64,000 nt of DNA from JACKBK01 sp963707275. Lineage in GTDB: Bacteria > Chloroflexota > Anaerolineae > JAAEKA01. The notes below the pieces were generated by a model, which was given only the letters and a program-made list of their open reading frames with translations, did not search any database and was not told where the DNA came from. Of the stretch, positions 1-7,872 are shown one piece after another. The position numbers were made by a program, and so were the translations under genes. How positions within the stretch are numbered: the first letter of the stretch is position 1; the number at the start of each line of letters is the position of its first letter. Location of the stretch: the NCBI GenBank assembly GCA_963707275.1, contig CAVPPH010000001.1:186001-250000 (forward strand), written 5' to 3'.

Positions 1-921
1 CCCCATTTCGTCGCCGGCGATAGACGCCACCGTCTCGTTCATGGTGATCGCGTCGCCGCCTTGCAGGAAGGCCCAGCCCAGCGGTCGGAAGGCCAGGTAG
101 GTGTGGATCCATTCGTGAGCAATCGTCTCAGCGCTCCACGGCAGACCGTAGCGATCGACCACCATGGTCGGGAAGACGCCGTAGCCGCCGATGCCGGTGA
201 CGTAGGCCGACAGGTTTTCTTGCGCCTCGACCGCGCTCTCAAGCTGGTCGCGGCCGACTGTGTCCAGGTCTGCCAGCAGATCGACGGAGCGTAGCCGCTG
301 GATGCGGTCGCGCGGCGAGACGACCAGCAACTGCGGCGGTTCGGTGAAGCGCATTTGCGGGGGCGGCCAGACCGCGCCCGCCGTGTCCAACCCTTCCTGC
401 CTGATAATCGTGCTGAGCTGGCTTTGCAGGATCGCCTCGACCGCGCTGGCCTCTTCGTCCAGCTGGCGGCGGATAGCGGCCAGCTCGGCCCGTTGGCCCG
501 CAGTGGCAGCTTCCGGTGATGTTACCGCGGGATCGCTGAAGATGCGCTCGATCTCGCCTTCAAGCTGGCCGGCACGTTGTGCAGCTGTGATGTAGCCGCG
601 CACCAGCGTGTCAGCTTCCACGGGCGACAGGCCGGCGGCCGGGTTGTTGAACAGGTCGCCCACCTTGCCAGTCAGCGCATCGATCTCCCACCGGACGAGA
701 TCGAACCGCAGGCCGGCGGTCAGTTGGTCCAGGCGTGCGTTGAGCGGATCACGCGGCGGCGCGGCACTCGCGCCCAGCAGGGTCAGCCCTGCCACGATCG
801 CCACGCCAAGCAGCAGGTACCCCAGCCACACGCGCGCCCGAAGGTGGCGCGACCGTGTGGTCGCTGGCTGACCCGCGTTTGCGGAGGTGCCTGGTGTGAT
901 CGGTGAGGTTGCCTGTGTCAT
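1..921 (-). CDS. membrane-anchored HEXXH zinc metalloprotease (partial)
   Basis: The frame is open from an ATG at 921 to the window edge, giving 307 codons without a stop, so the C-terminus is missing. Residues about 29-48 form one hydrophobic segment after a basic stretch, which suggests an N-in/C-out membrane anchor or uncleaved signal. Residues about 60-230 are mostly helical and charged. HEWIH at residues 269-273 (bases 103-117) is an HEXXH zinc site, and about 25 residues later NETVASIAGDE could supply the third, glutamate ligand as in gluzincins. I infer an extracytoplasmic metallopeptidase; the substrate is unknown. It is the last gene of the minus-strand group that starts at scpB, 169 bp after the preceding gene, so it may have its own promoter. 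Confidence 0.7.
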   Translation of the reverse strand, partial: MTQATSPITPGTSANAGQPATTRSRHLRARVWLGYLLLGVAIVAGLTLLGASAAPPRDPLNARLDQLTAGLRFDLVRWEIDALTGKVGDLFNNPAAGLSPVEADTLVRGYITAAQRAGQLEGEIERIFSDPAVTSPEAATAGQRAELAAIRRQLDEEASAVEAILQSQLSTIIRQEGLDTAGAVWPPPQMRFTEPPQLLVVSPRDRIQRLRSVDLLADLDTVGRDQLESAVEAQENLSAYVTGIGGYGVFPTMVVDRYGLPWSAETIAHEWIHTYLAFRPLGWAFLQGGDAITMNETVASIAGDEMG

Positions 922-1090
922 CGCTGCAAGAATACAACAGCCCTGAGCGGGATGCTGTGCTCAGGGCTGCAATTGTTGGGTCTCTGGCGGGAATCCAGGC
1001 CATTCGAAGCCTGGCTCTGCCAGCAAAAGGTGACAGGATCTTGCGAGCTTGCTTGCATTGGCGTGCGTCTGCGCAGCACACCCGCCGCAA

Positions 1091-1486
1091 CTACGAACTG
1101 CTGGCCGCCTCGCTCTGCCAGTCCAGCGACCGCTGGTAGAGCAGTTCGAAGTTCTCGTACAGTCGCGGGTCCAGAACGTCGCGCATTCCCGGAATGATGG
1201 CCCGGACGGCTTCCCAGAGCTGATCGATGCCGCCGAACAGGTCGAAAAAGACCTCTTCGCGCACCAGACCATGTTTGACCAGCACGCCGAACAGTTCCAT
1301 GACGCCGCAGGCGTCGTTGAAGCGCTGCCAGCCGGCGCTGCCGATGGGATGCTGGCGGTCAAACGCCTCGTAATCGGGCGCGTCAAGCTCGGTCAAGACC
1401 CACGCCTGCGCCTCGCGGATCCGCGGCGCCGTGGCCATCTCGTACAGCTTGAGCAGCGTGCCGACTTCGTCGCACTCCCGGCTCAC
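1091..1486 (-). CDS. hypothetical protein, acidic, about 131 aa
   Basis: This short intact frame begins at GTG 1486 with a GAGG ribosome-binding site about 7 bases upstream and follows the XRE-Hfq gene by only 9 bases, so it is probably co-transcribed with it. The product is soluble, helical and rich in acidic and aromatic residues, for example around VFFDLFGGIDQLWEAVR near residues 79-95. I recognise no catalytic motif; it loosely resembles DUF4760-type small proteins, but I cannot assign it. Its position suggests a role linked to the Hfq-like proteins. Confidence 0.65.
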   Translation of the reverse strand: MSRECDEVGTLLKLYEMATAPRIREAQAWVLTELDAPDYEAFDRQHPIGSAGWQRFNDACGVMELFGVLVKHGLVREEVFFDLFGGIDQLWEAVRAIIPGMRDVLDPRLYENFELLYQRSLDWQSEAASSS

Positions 1487-1495
1487 CAGCGTACC

Positions 1496-1900
1496 TCAGT
1501 CAGCAAGCTGCCAGCGATCGATAAAGTGTCGCTGGACGACCATCTCGCGCCCGTCGTCTGACAGGATCAGCGCCGCGCCCAGATCAGACCACTTGACGCT
1601 GCCGACAATGGCCTCGCCATTGCGCAGTTCGATGCGAATTGGGTGCTGCGTCTCGCGCGCTGTGACCAGTGCCGCGCTGAGCGACTTGCGCGTCCAGGGC
1701 GCACGGTCGATCAGCTCCTGAGCTGGCACGCCAAAATACTCGGCCAGCTTCGTCAGATCTTCCTCGTTGCCGACCTCGCGATACCGCTGTTCAAGCTGCC
1801 GATACATCCCTGCTGTGATGCCGGTCGCCTCCTGAATATCGTGCGGTGTCGGCCCCCCCTTGGCTGCGCGCAGATAGCGGACGTAATCTCCGGTGCTCAT
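1496..1900 (-). CDS. XRE-type HTH plus Hfq/Sm-like domain protein (short paralogue)
   Basis: The 134-residue protein has two parts. Residues about 5-64 look like an XRE/Cro helix-turn-helix (DIQEATGITAGMYRQLE, then a helix ending FGVPAQELID). Residues about 76-134 look like an Sm fold: HPIRIELRNGEAIVGSV matches the beta1-beta2 strand pattern with the L-x-N-G turn of Hfq, followed by LILSDDGREMVVQRHFIDRW where Hfq has its Sm2 strands. The ATG at 1900 overlaps the stop of the upstream paralogue (ATGA), so the two are translationally coupled. Seen: domain order and overlap. Inferred: an RNA- or DNA-binding regulator that may form mixed rings with its neighbour. Confidence 0.75.
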   Translation of the reverse strand: MSTGDYVRYLRAAKGGPTPHDIQEATGITAGMYRQLEQRYREVGNEEDLTKLAEYFGVPAQELIDRAPWTRKSLSAALVTARETQHPIRIELRNGEAIVGSVKWSDLGAALILSDDGREMVVQRHFIDRWQLAD

Positions 1901-2871
1901 GCGGGCTCGCTTTCCTCGACGCCGTTGACCTGTGCAGCCACGGAAGCAGGCGCCTGGTAATAGGCGATAGCCAGTTTCTGAACGGTAGTCTCCTGGCCAT
2001 CGTCGTCCGCCACAGTCAGCGCGTACGGGCTGAAACCGACCAGGGTTCCCTGCATGGTCTCGCCGTTGAACAGCGTCACATTCAGCGGCCGCTTCTCCAG
2101 TTGCACCTTGGTCAGGTAGAGCAACTCATGCTCGTCCACCGACTCGGGCAGGTAGGGACGCTGGCGCTTGCCCTTGGGCTTCTCGGGCTTGCGCTCCGAC
2201 AGCATGGTCTGGCAGGTGGTCAGCAGCTCGGCGGCTTCCTTGCGGTTCAGCATACTCAGCGGCTTGCCGGCCAGACGCAGCAGCTCGTCGCCCGACATCT
2301 CCAGACGCACCAGCAACGTCTTCAGGTGCTCGATCTGCGAAGGTCGCGCAGCCGCTACCTGGGGCCGTCGCTTGGGACCGCCCGATTTCTTGGGCGGACG
2401 ATCGGTGCGGCCGCGGCTGGGCGGGCGGGGCCCCGATCGTTGCTGATAGTCGCCACCTTGCCGCGGCGCATAGCCGGACTGCCGGTTAGGATCGTTGCTG
2501 TAGCCGCCTTGTCGCGGCTGATCGGAACCGTAGCTGGGGCGTGAGGAGTAGTTGCTATAGCGCGGCGCGTAGCCTGCTCCCCGATCGTACCCACCAAAGT
2601 TGTCGTAGCGCTGCTGCTGGCCCTGTCCCGACTCATAGGACGAAGGCGGGGCCTGGCGGCTGGGACCGCGCGGCGGCGGATCCGACAACTCCTTGATTTC
2701 GGACGGATCAATCTCCAGCGCGTCAGCCAGGCGTTCCATGTCTGAGGTAGAAATAGAGCGTTCGCCCAGTTCATAGGCCTTGATCAAGCCGGGGTGAATC
2801 TCCGCTCGTCTTGCCAGTTCATCGATTGTCAAACGTTTTTGGCGGCGTATCTGCCACAGGTCTAGAGCCAT
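1897..2871 (-). CDS. XRE HTH, RGG/Tyr-rich disordered linker and Hfq-like domain protein
   Basis: I start it at ATG 2871, preceded by a GAGGAT element, rather than the GTG at 2877. Residues about 5-60 form an XRE-like HTH (LTIDELARRAEIHPGLIKAY). Residues about 63-173 are low complexity and rich in Arg, Gly, Tyr, Ser, Gln and Pro with repeated GGY/RQGGY/YAPR units, like eukaryotic RGG or prion-like RNA-binding regions. Residues about 176-226 form a helical mini-domain (QIEHLKTLLVRLEMSGDELL). Residues about 252-306 match Hfq: RPLNVTLFNGETMQGTLVG parallels the Hfq Sm1 motif, and VQKLAIAYYQ sits where Hfq has its YKHAIST strand. It lies 38 bp downstream of scpB. Inferred role: RNA-binding regulator able to multimerise. 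Confidence 0.8.
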   Translation of the reverse strand: MALDLWQIRRQKRLTIDELARRAEIHPGLIKAYELGERSISTSDMERLADALEIDPSEIKELSDPPPRGPSRQAPPSSYESGQGQQQRYDNFGGYDRGAGYAPRYSNYSSRPSYGSDQPRQGGYSNDPNRQSGYAPRQGGDYQQRSGPRPPSRGRTDRPPKKSGGPKRRPQVAAARPSQIEHLKTLLVRLEMSGDELLRLAGKPLSMLNRKEAAELLTTCQTMLSERKPEKPKGKRQRPYLPESVDEHELLYLTKVQLEKRPLNVTLFNGETMQGTLVGFSPYALTVADDDGQETTVQKLAIAYYQAPASVAAQVNGVEESEPA

Positions 2872-2909
2872 GAGCACATCCTCACGTGTATAGGGTATGG
2901 CCTGGTCGT

Positions 2910-3533
2910 TCAGGCCAGGTTATCCGAGGTTTCCGGGAGAGGCTCGTCCCCAACGGGCGCGCCTTCTTCGGGTTGATCGGTTTCGGTCTCGTCCATCAAA
3001 GGCGGCAGATCGTCCAGCGACTGAAGCCCAAAGTGTTGCAGAAAGTCAAAGGTGGTGTGGTAATGAAACGGCCGGCCGGCCTGCTCCAGCCGCTCCCCTT
3101 GCTCCACCAGACCGCGGTGCAGCAGCGTGCGCAAGACACCGTCGCTGTTGACGCCGCGCCACTCGTCGATCTGCGCGCGGGTCACCGGCTGCCGGTAGGC
3201 AATGATCGCCAGCGTCTCCAGAGCAGCCGGCGACAGCTTGACGACCAGATCCAGCCCAAGAAAGCGCTCTATGTAAGGCGCGGCCTCAGGGGCTGAGACC
3301 AGTTGCACACGGTCGCGCGCCCGCTGAACCTGGACACCGCGGTCGTGTTGCAGGCTGCTCAGGTGCGCCAACGCTTCCTCGATGCGCTCCGGCGTCTCTT
3401 GCAGCGCGTCCGCCAGGGCGGTCACCGGAACCGGATCGGGCGCGACAAAGAGCAAGCTTTCCACCAGACCAGCAAGCCGGCCAAGAGGAAGGCCAGGGGA
3501 GTCACCCGCGGCTGAGTCCACCATTGCTTCCAT
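2910..3533 (-). CDS. scpB: segregation and condensation protein B
   Basis: ScpB is the winged-helix kleisin-associated subunit of the SMC-ScpAB condensin and acts in chromosome compaction and segregation. The protein shows the family pattern: an N-terminal wing (LVESLLFVAPDPVPVTALADAL), then SPAALETLAIIAYRQPVTRA, the most conserved ScpB stretch, and TLLHRGLVEQGERLEQAGRPFHY. The C-terminal 35 residues are acidic and probably disordered. The frame extends to a TTG at 3599, but ATG 3533 (or 3524) fits the family start better; no strong ribosome-binding site decides it. scpA is not in the window. It is the first gene of the minus-strand group that includes both XRE-Hfq genes. Confidence 0.92.
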   Translation of the reverse strand: MEAMVDSAAGDSPGLPLGRLAGLVESLLFVAPDPVPVTALADALQETPERIEEALAHLSSLQHDRGVQVQRARDRVQLVSAPEAAPYIERFLGLDLVVKLSPAALETLAIIAYRQPVTRAQIDEWRGVNSDGVLRTLLHRGLVEQGERLEQAGRPFHYHTTFDFLQHFGLQSLDDLPPLMDETETDQPEEGAPVGDEPLPETSDNLA

Positions 3534-4052
3534 GGTTAAGTACGCTGCGACATGGTCAATCACGACCAAGGTCGTTTGCTTTGACTCGTTCTCCACCAAA
3601 ACAGCGCGCGGCGCTGTACGATCCCTTCAACTTAATCCTGACAAAAATAACTATCGCTGCCCCAAACTGCGTCGAACAATACCGCTACGGCCCAGCCCAA
3701 CTCTGCAGGGTCGTACGAGGAAAAAAGACAGTTCCAAGTCCTGGGTATTTGTTTAGGAAGCGGCAAATGCAATCCGGCTACGTGGCAACATTATAAGCGC
3801 AAAGCCCCGCAAAATCAAGTTAAAGATTTAGGCGTGTTTGAAACAGGTTGATAGAGCGAAGAAGAAGGAACGCGGGTCGATTGCGAAGCACTCCGGAGTG
3901 CTTCGCAATCGACCCGCGCTGAGCACCCAGAGTCAAATGCCCCCAAAAGATTTGGGCGTTTCCGATCGGCTCTGAGTCTCCCAACTTACGATGGCGCTTG
4001 CAGCGACCAATTGGCCGCGACAAGCGCCTTCTGCCGGCCGGTCGTCCGCTGG
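3534..4052. other. intergenic region of about 520 bp
   Basis: No supported gene. It holds the upstream region of scpB, a short palindrome (ACAGCGC/GCGCTGT, 3601-3617), a relatively AT-rich stretch and the large perfect palindrome at 3871-3918. The small open frames here lack family resemblance or ribosome-binding sites. Confidence 0.6.
3871..3918 (-). terminator. perfect 24-bp palindrome, probable terminator
   Basis: Two 24-bp arms are exactly complementary with no loop (CGCGGGTCGATTGCGAAGCA... meeting at 3894/3895). On the minus strand it follows the PLP-enzyme gene and is trailed by a pyrimidine-rich TTCCTTCTTCTTC run, so it may terminate that operon. The core TGCGAAGCAC.CC recurs in the hairpin at 11283-11339, so it belongs to a dispersed repeat family. 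Confidence 0.6.
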
Positions 4053-5513
4053 TCACCCAGCCAGCACCGGCATCCACTCTGTCGAGCGCTCCATGCGGTG
4101 GCTTGCCGGAGCCGCCGAAAGCGCCTGATCGAGATCGGCGATGATGTCGGCCGGGCTTTCGCCGCCAACGCTTAAGCGGATCAGGTTGGCTGCCACATCC
4201 GCCAGCGCGCGTCCGGCTTCGCCCTGCTGCTGGTGGGTCGAGATTGCGGGAATCGTGGCAACGCTCTTGATCCGTCCGAGGTCGGTCGCGCGCCAGATCA
4301 TCTCCATGCGGTCGAAGACGGTGCGCGCCGCCTGCCCGCCGCCGCGGACCGTGAAGCTGAGCAGGTGGCCGAAGCGGTTGACCGGCGCGCCGTAGTCGTC
4401 CTCGCCGTCGGCCAGCCACATATAGTGCGTCGCTAACTCGTGGCCGGCGCACGAAGGCAATCCGGGAAAGGCGACATCTTCGACAGCCGAATGTGCCGCC
4501 AGGAAGCGGGCAACCTGCATCGTGTTGCGGCTCAGCATATCCATCTTGCTGCGCAGCGTTCGCAGGTCGTTGAGGATCATCAGCGCGTTGAAGGGGCTGA
4601 GCGCCGGGCCGTGGTCGCGAAATGGCAGCAGCTTGACGTAGGCGGCAAAGTTGGCCCGTAGCTCGTCAGGTCCGACACGGCTGGGCAGGTCGTGGCGAGC
4701 GATGACCGCGCCGGCGATGGCGAAGCCGCTGGTGGTCATGCTCTTGCTCAGCGACTGCACCACGATGTCGGCGCCGTGGCGCAGCGGGCGCATCAGCGCC
4801 GGCGTGGCGACGGTGGAGTCGACGATCAGCGGCACGCCGGCCTGGTGCGCCAGATCGGCGACCGCTGCGATGTCGAACACCGCCAGACCGGGATTGCTGG
4901 GCATCTCGCCGTAAACGAACCGGGTGTGCCGGTCGATCTTCTCGGCCCATTCGGTCAGATCCAGCGGGTCGGCTACCCAGCGAACCTCGACGCCCCGTTC
5001 AGCGGCGTAGCGCTGGCTGAACAGCATGAAGGTGCCGCCGTAGCATTTGGCGCTGGCGACGATGTTGATCGGCTCCGTGCCGCTGCCGTTGCGCCCGTTG
5101 CTGGCGTGCGCAAGAAACGGGTTCGTCGCCATGAACACGGCCGCCATGCCCGAGGCTGTGGCGCACGCGCTGGCCTCACCCTCGAAGCCGTAGCTCTCCA
5201 GCAGCGCAACCGTCTCTTCGAGGTAACACAGCGTCGGGTTGGCGATGCGTGTATAGGTCCACGACGGCATGAGATAGGCCAGTGCGGCTTCCATGTGGTC
5301 GCTGTTCTCGAAATGCTGGGCGGAGCTGAGGTAGGCCGGTTCCAGAATGCTGCCCTGGTTTTCCAGCGCGGCCTGCATCCCGTAGATGCCGTGGACGGCG
5401 ATGGTGTCGAAGCGCTTGCCGCGCATCGCGGACCGCTGCGCGGCGCTTGCAGCCATCATCTCCTGGCCACGACGCACGTATTCTTCTACTCCGGGGGTGT
5501 AGCTTCCTGTCAT
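4053..5513 (-). CDS. Cys/Met-metabolism PLP enzyme, probably methionine gamma-lyase-like
   Basis: This is a full-length 486-residue member of the fold-type I trans-sulfuration family (cystathionine gamma-synthase, gamma-lyase, O-acetylhomoserine sulfhydrylase, methionine gamma-lyase). YTRIANPT at 87-94 is the conserved phosphate-binding Tyr/Arg segment, D232 in VDSTVATP contacts the pyridine nitrogen, and K257 in SLSKSMT is the Schiff-base lysine. These enzymes cleave or exchange the gamma-substituent of homoserine derivatives or methionine. The protein is about 80 residues longer than typical members. Context favours catabolism: an Lrp-type regulator and an aldehyde dehydrogenase are directly upstream, as in methionine-degradation loci with an Lrp-like regulator beside the lyase. 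Exact substrate is inferred. Confidence 0.85.
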   Translation of the reverse strand: MTGSYTPGVEEYVRRGQEMMAASAAQRSAMRGKRFDTIAVHGIYGMQAALENQGSILEPAYLSSAQHFENSDHMEAALAYLMPSWTYTRIANPTLCYLEETVALLESYGFEGEASACATASGMAAVFMATNPFLAHASNGRNGSGTEPINIVASAKCYGGTFMLFSQRYAAERGVEVRWVADPLDLTEWAEKIDRHTRFVYGEMPSNPGLAVFDIAAVADLAHQAGVPLIVDSTVATPALMRPLRHGADIVVQSLSKSMTTSGFAIAGAVIARHDLPSRVGPDELRANFAAYVKLLPFRDHGPALSPFNALMILNDLRTLRSKMDMLSRNTMQVARFLAAHSAVEDVAFPGLPSCAGHELATHYMWLADGEDDYGAPVNRFGHLLSFTVRGGGQAARTVFDRMEMIWRATDLGRIKSVATIPAISTHQQQGEAGRALADVAANLIRLSVGGESPADIIADLDQALSAAPASHRMERSTEWMPVLAG

Positions 5514-5570
5514 GATGACCTCCGTGTTGTGAGATTGCCTGACGCGACGGCCTGCGCAGCGCGGCTGGAA

Positions 5571-6988
5571 CTAGAGATTGAAACAGACGACCTTGGGTTC
5601 GGTCATTTCCTGCACGGCGAACTTTATGCCTTCCCGCCCAAGCCCCGACCCCTTGACGCCGCCGAATGGCATCGCGTCGATGCGATAGTCGGTGCTTTCG
5701 TTGACCATCACGCCGCCGCAGTGCAACTCAGCCGCGGCGCGGAAGGCAGTCTGCACGTCGCGGGTGAAGATGCCTGCCTGCAGGCCATAATTGACGGCGT
5801 TGCTGACCTCGATGGCTTCGTCCAGGGTGCGAAAGCGGTGCAGCGTCGTGACCGGGCCGTAGACTTCCTCGCGGGCCAGCGAGCAGGCGGCCGGCACGTT
5901 TTCCAGCACCGTCGGATCGTAGAACGCGCCGCGTCGCTGGCCGCCGGTCAACAGGGTCGCGCCAGTTTCCAGCGCCTCGCTGACCATCGACTCGACCCGT
6001 CGCGCCGCCGCTTCGTTGATCAGCGGTCCCATGTCCGTGCGTTCGTCCAGCTTGTCGCCGACGCGGTATGCCTCGGTGCGAGCGATGAAACGTGGCACGA
6101 ACTGGTCGTAGATCGCGTCGTGGATCAGCAATCTCTGGACATGCAGGCAGTTCTGCCCGGCTGCCCAGAACGCGCCGCTGACGTTGGCCTCGACCGCCAG
6201 ATCGATGTCGGCATCGGGCATGACGATGACCGGCGAGTTGCTGCCCAGTTCCATGCCCAGCTTCTTCAGCCCGGCCTTGTGGGCGATGGCCTCGCCGGTG
6301 CTCAACCCGCCGGTGAAGCTGATCATCCGTACCCGCGGGTCGGTCACCAGCACGTCGCCGATCTCGCTGCCGCGGCCGGTGATGACCTGCAAAACGCCGC
6401 GCGGCAGCAGGCCGGTCTGGTCGAACGCCTCGGCCAGCATCAACGCGCTCGAGGGGAGTCTCGCTGTGCGGCTTGACGATGATCGCGTTGCCGCCGGCGA
6501 TGGCCGGACCGACCTTGTGCGCCACCAGATTGAGCGGGTCGTTGAACGGCGTGATCGCGCCGACAACGCCCAGCGGCTCGCGCACGTAATAGCCGAACCG
6601 GTGCTCGCTGCCGGGGCGCTGGTCGAAGGGGATCGTTTCGCCGGTGACGCGCCGCGCCTCCTCGGCGCTGATGCGCAGCGTGTCGATGCAGCGCTGACGC
6701 TTCCTTGCGCGCCTCGCGGATCGTCTTGATCCCTTCGCGCGCGATGATGTGCGCGTAGGTTTCCTGGTGCTCTTCGATCCAGACTGCCGCGCCGTTGAGC
6801 AGAGCGATGCGTTGATGAACGGGCATGCAGCGCGCTCGCTCTGCGCCGGCCACGGCTGCGCTGATGGCCCGTTCCATGTCAGCGGCAGTCGCCATGGGAA
6901 CGGTGTCAACCTGCGTTCCATCCTGCGGATCGAACACCGGCATCTGCCGCGGGTGGTCGATCCACTGGCCGTCGAAGTACATTTTCAT
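5571..6988 (-). CDS. NAD(P)-dependent aldehyde dehydrogenase (two frameshifts)
   Basis: The gene encodes a standard-length (about 472 aa) ALDH-superfamily enzyme that oxidises an aldehyde to the acid. It begins at ATG 6988 (MKMYFDGQWIDHP). The frame changes near 6700, after EGIKTIREARKE, and again near 6455, after AIIVKPHSETP. Across the three pieces the core is complete: the cofactor segment TPFNDPLNL, the VKP motif, the glycine motif FTGGLSTG, general-base Glu in MELGSNSP, catalytic Cys in GQNCLHV, and the C-terminal MPFGGVKGSGLGREG. Succinate-semialdehyde or lactaldehyde-type substrates are possible; none can be fixed. It lies between the Lrp regulator and the PLP lyase on the same strand. 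All core residues remain, so sequence error is likelier than decay. Confidence 0.85.
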
Positions 6989-7026
6989 GTTGTCACTCCT
7001 GTCCGCCAGGCGGCGGACCCATTCAG

Positions 7027-7491
7027 TCAGACCGGCAGGTCGGTGGTCGCCTTGATTTCGGAGTAAACGAGGCTGGTACGTATGTGGGCCAGGCCCTGGA
7101 TGGTTGAGAGACGGTCAACTACGAAGCGTTCCAGCTCTTTGCGATTGTGCACCACGACTTTGAGTTGGTAGTCGAACTCACCGGTCAGGTGGTGGCATTC
7201 CAGCACTTCGGGCATATCGAGCACTGCCGTGCGCAGGCGTTCTATGTCCGGACGTTGGTGGCGCTCCATTCTGATGCTGATCAGGCAGAGCATCTCGAAG
7301 CCCAGCGCCTCCCGATCCAGCACGGCGGTATAGCGGTGGATGACGCCCTGTTCTTCCAGGCGGCGCATGCGGGCGTGCACGGCCGGCGGCGACAGGTTGA
7401 CCTGGCGCGCCAACTCCGCGTTGGTTACCCGCCCGTTGGCCTGCAAGGCTCGTAAGATCGTCCGATCGATGTCGTCCAGCGTGATGTCCAT
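7027..7491 (-). CDS. Lrp/AsnC-family transcriptional regulator
   Basis: The protein has an N-terminal winged HTH (LDDIDRTILRALQANGRVTNAELA, then SPPAVHARMRRLEEQGVI) and a C-terminal RAM/ligand-binding domain (FEMLCLISIRM ... LTGEFDYQLKVVV). Lrp/AsnC proteins are amino-acid-responsive octameric regulators. I start it at ATG 7491: a promoter at 7500-7528 would begin transcription within a few bases of this ATG, whereas the upstream ATG at 7509 lies inside the promoter spacer. It is first in a same-strand group with an aldehyde dehydrogenase and a methionine-lyase-like enzyme and probably senses the amino acid they degrade. Confidence 0.88.
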   Translation of the reverse strand: MDITLDDIDRTILRALQANGRVTNAELARQVNLSPPAVHARMRRLEEQGVIHRYTAVLDREALGFEMLCLISIRMERHQRPDIERLRTAVLDMPEVLECHHLTGEFDYQLKVVVHNRKELERFVVDRLSTIQGLAHIRTSLVYSEIKATTDLPV

Positions 7492-7499
7492 CTTTGATG

Positions 7500-7528
7500 A
7501 TTCTAACATTCGAACCTGCTGTCGTCAA
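7500..7528 (-). promoter_or_regulatory. sigma-70-type promoter of the Lrp operon
   Basis: On the minus strand TTGACG (7523-7528) is followed after exactly 17 bases by TAGAAT (7500-7505). The expected start site is at about 7493, two or three bases before ATG 7491, so the transcript would be leaderless. Confidence 0.65.
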
Positions 7529-7872
7529 TAGATCATCGGAATTTATTTTCCAGGTACGAAGAATGTGAAGCAGGTTGACGTCGCGCTTTCGTTTCTTCAG
7601 TCTAAGGCCCCGGTCAGTGACGCTGACGAAACATGCAAAAGGGCGTGGCAAGACATTTCGTGCGGAATGCCTTGCCACGCCCGGTTGGAGCGGATGAAAC
7701 TGAGGTCTTACGTGGATTGCAGCAGGCATGCAAGTTCGTGTGACAAGCCGCAAATACTGCGGTTACCCGGCCAGAACCAAAGCCCGGTCTGCCACCCACT
7801 CGATTCGACGGCTAACCCGCGCTACAGAAGCCGGCGCCTGATCGAGAGTCGTGACCCGGTGAACCGAAAGCG
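7529..7872. other. intergenic region of about 340 bp
   Basis: No supported gene. It contains the hairpin at 7637-7682 and otherwise nothing recognised. Confidence 0.55.
7637..7682 (-). terminator. rho-independent terminator-like hairpin
   Basis: GGGCGTGGCAAG (7641-7652) pairs with CTTGCCACGCCC (7671-7682), with an extra inner CATT/AATG pairing. On the minus strand the stem is followed by TTTTGC, as expected for termination of the gene ending at 7873. Confidence 0.7.

Noticed and set aside
1846..2544. Plus-strand open frame of 232 codons
   Set aside because: It is antisense to the XRE-Hfq gene, has leucine/histidine-biased composition and no ribosome-binding site.
4692..6476. Long plus-strand open frame of 594 codons
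   Set aside because: It lies opposite the PLP enzyme and ALDH genes, both of which have full catalytic motifs; high GC creates long antisense frames.
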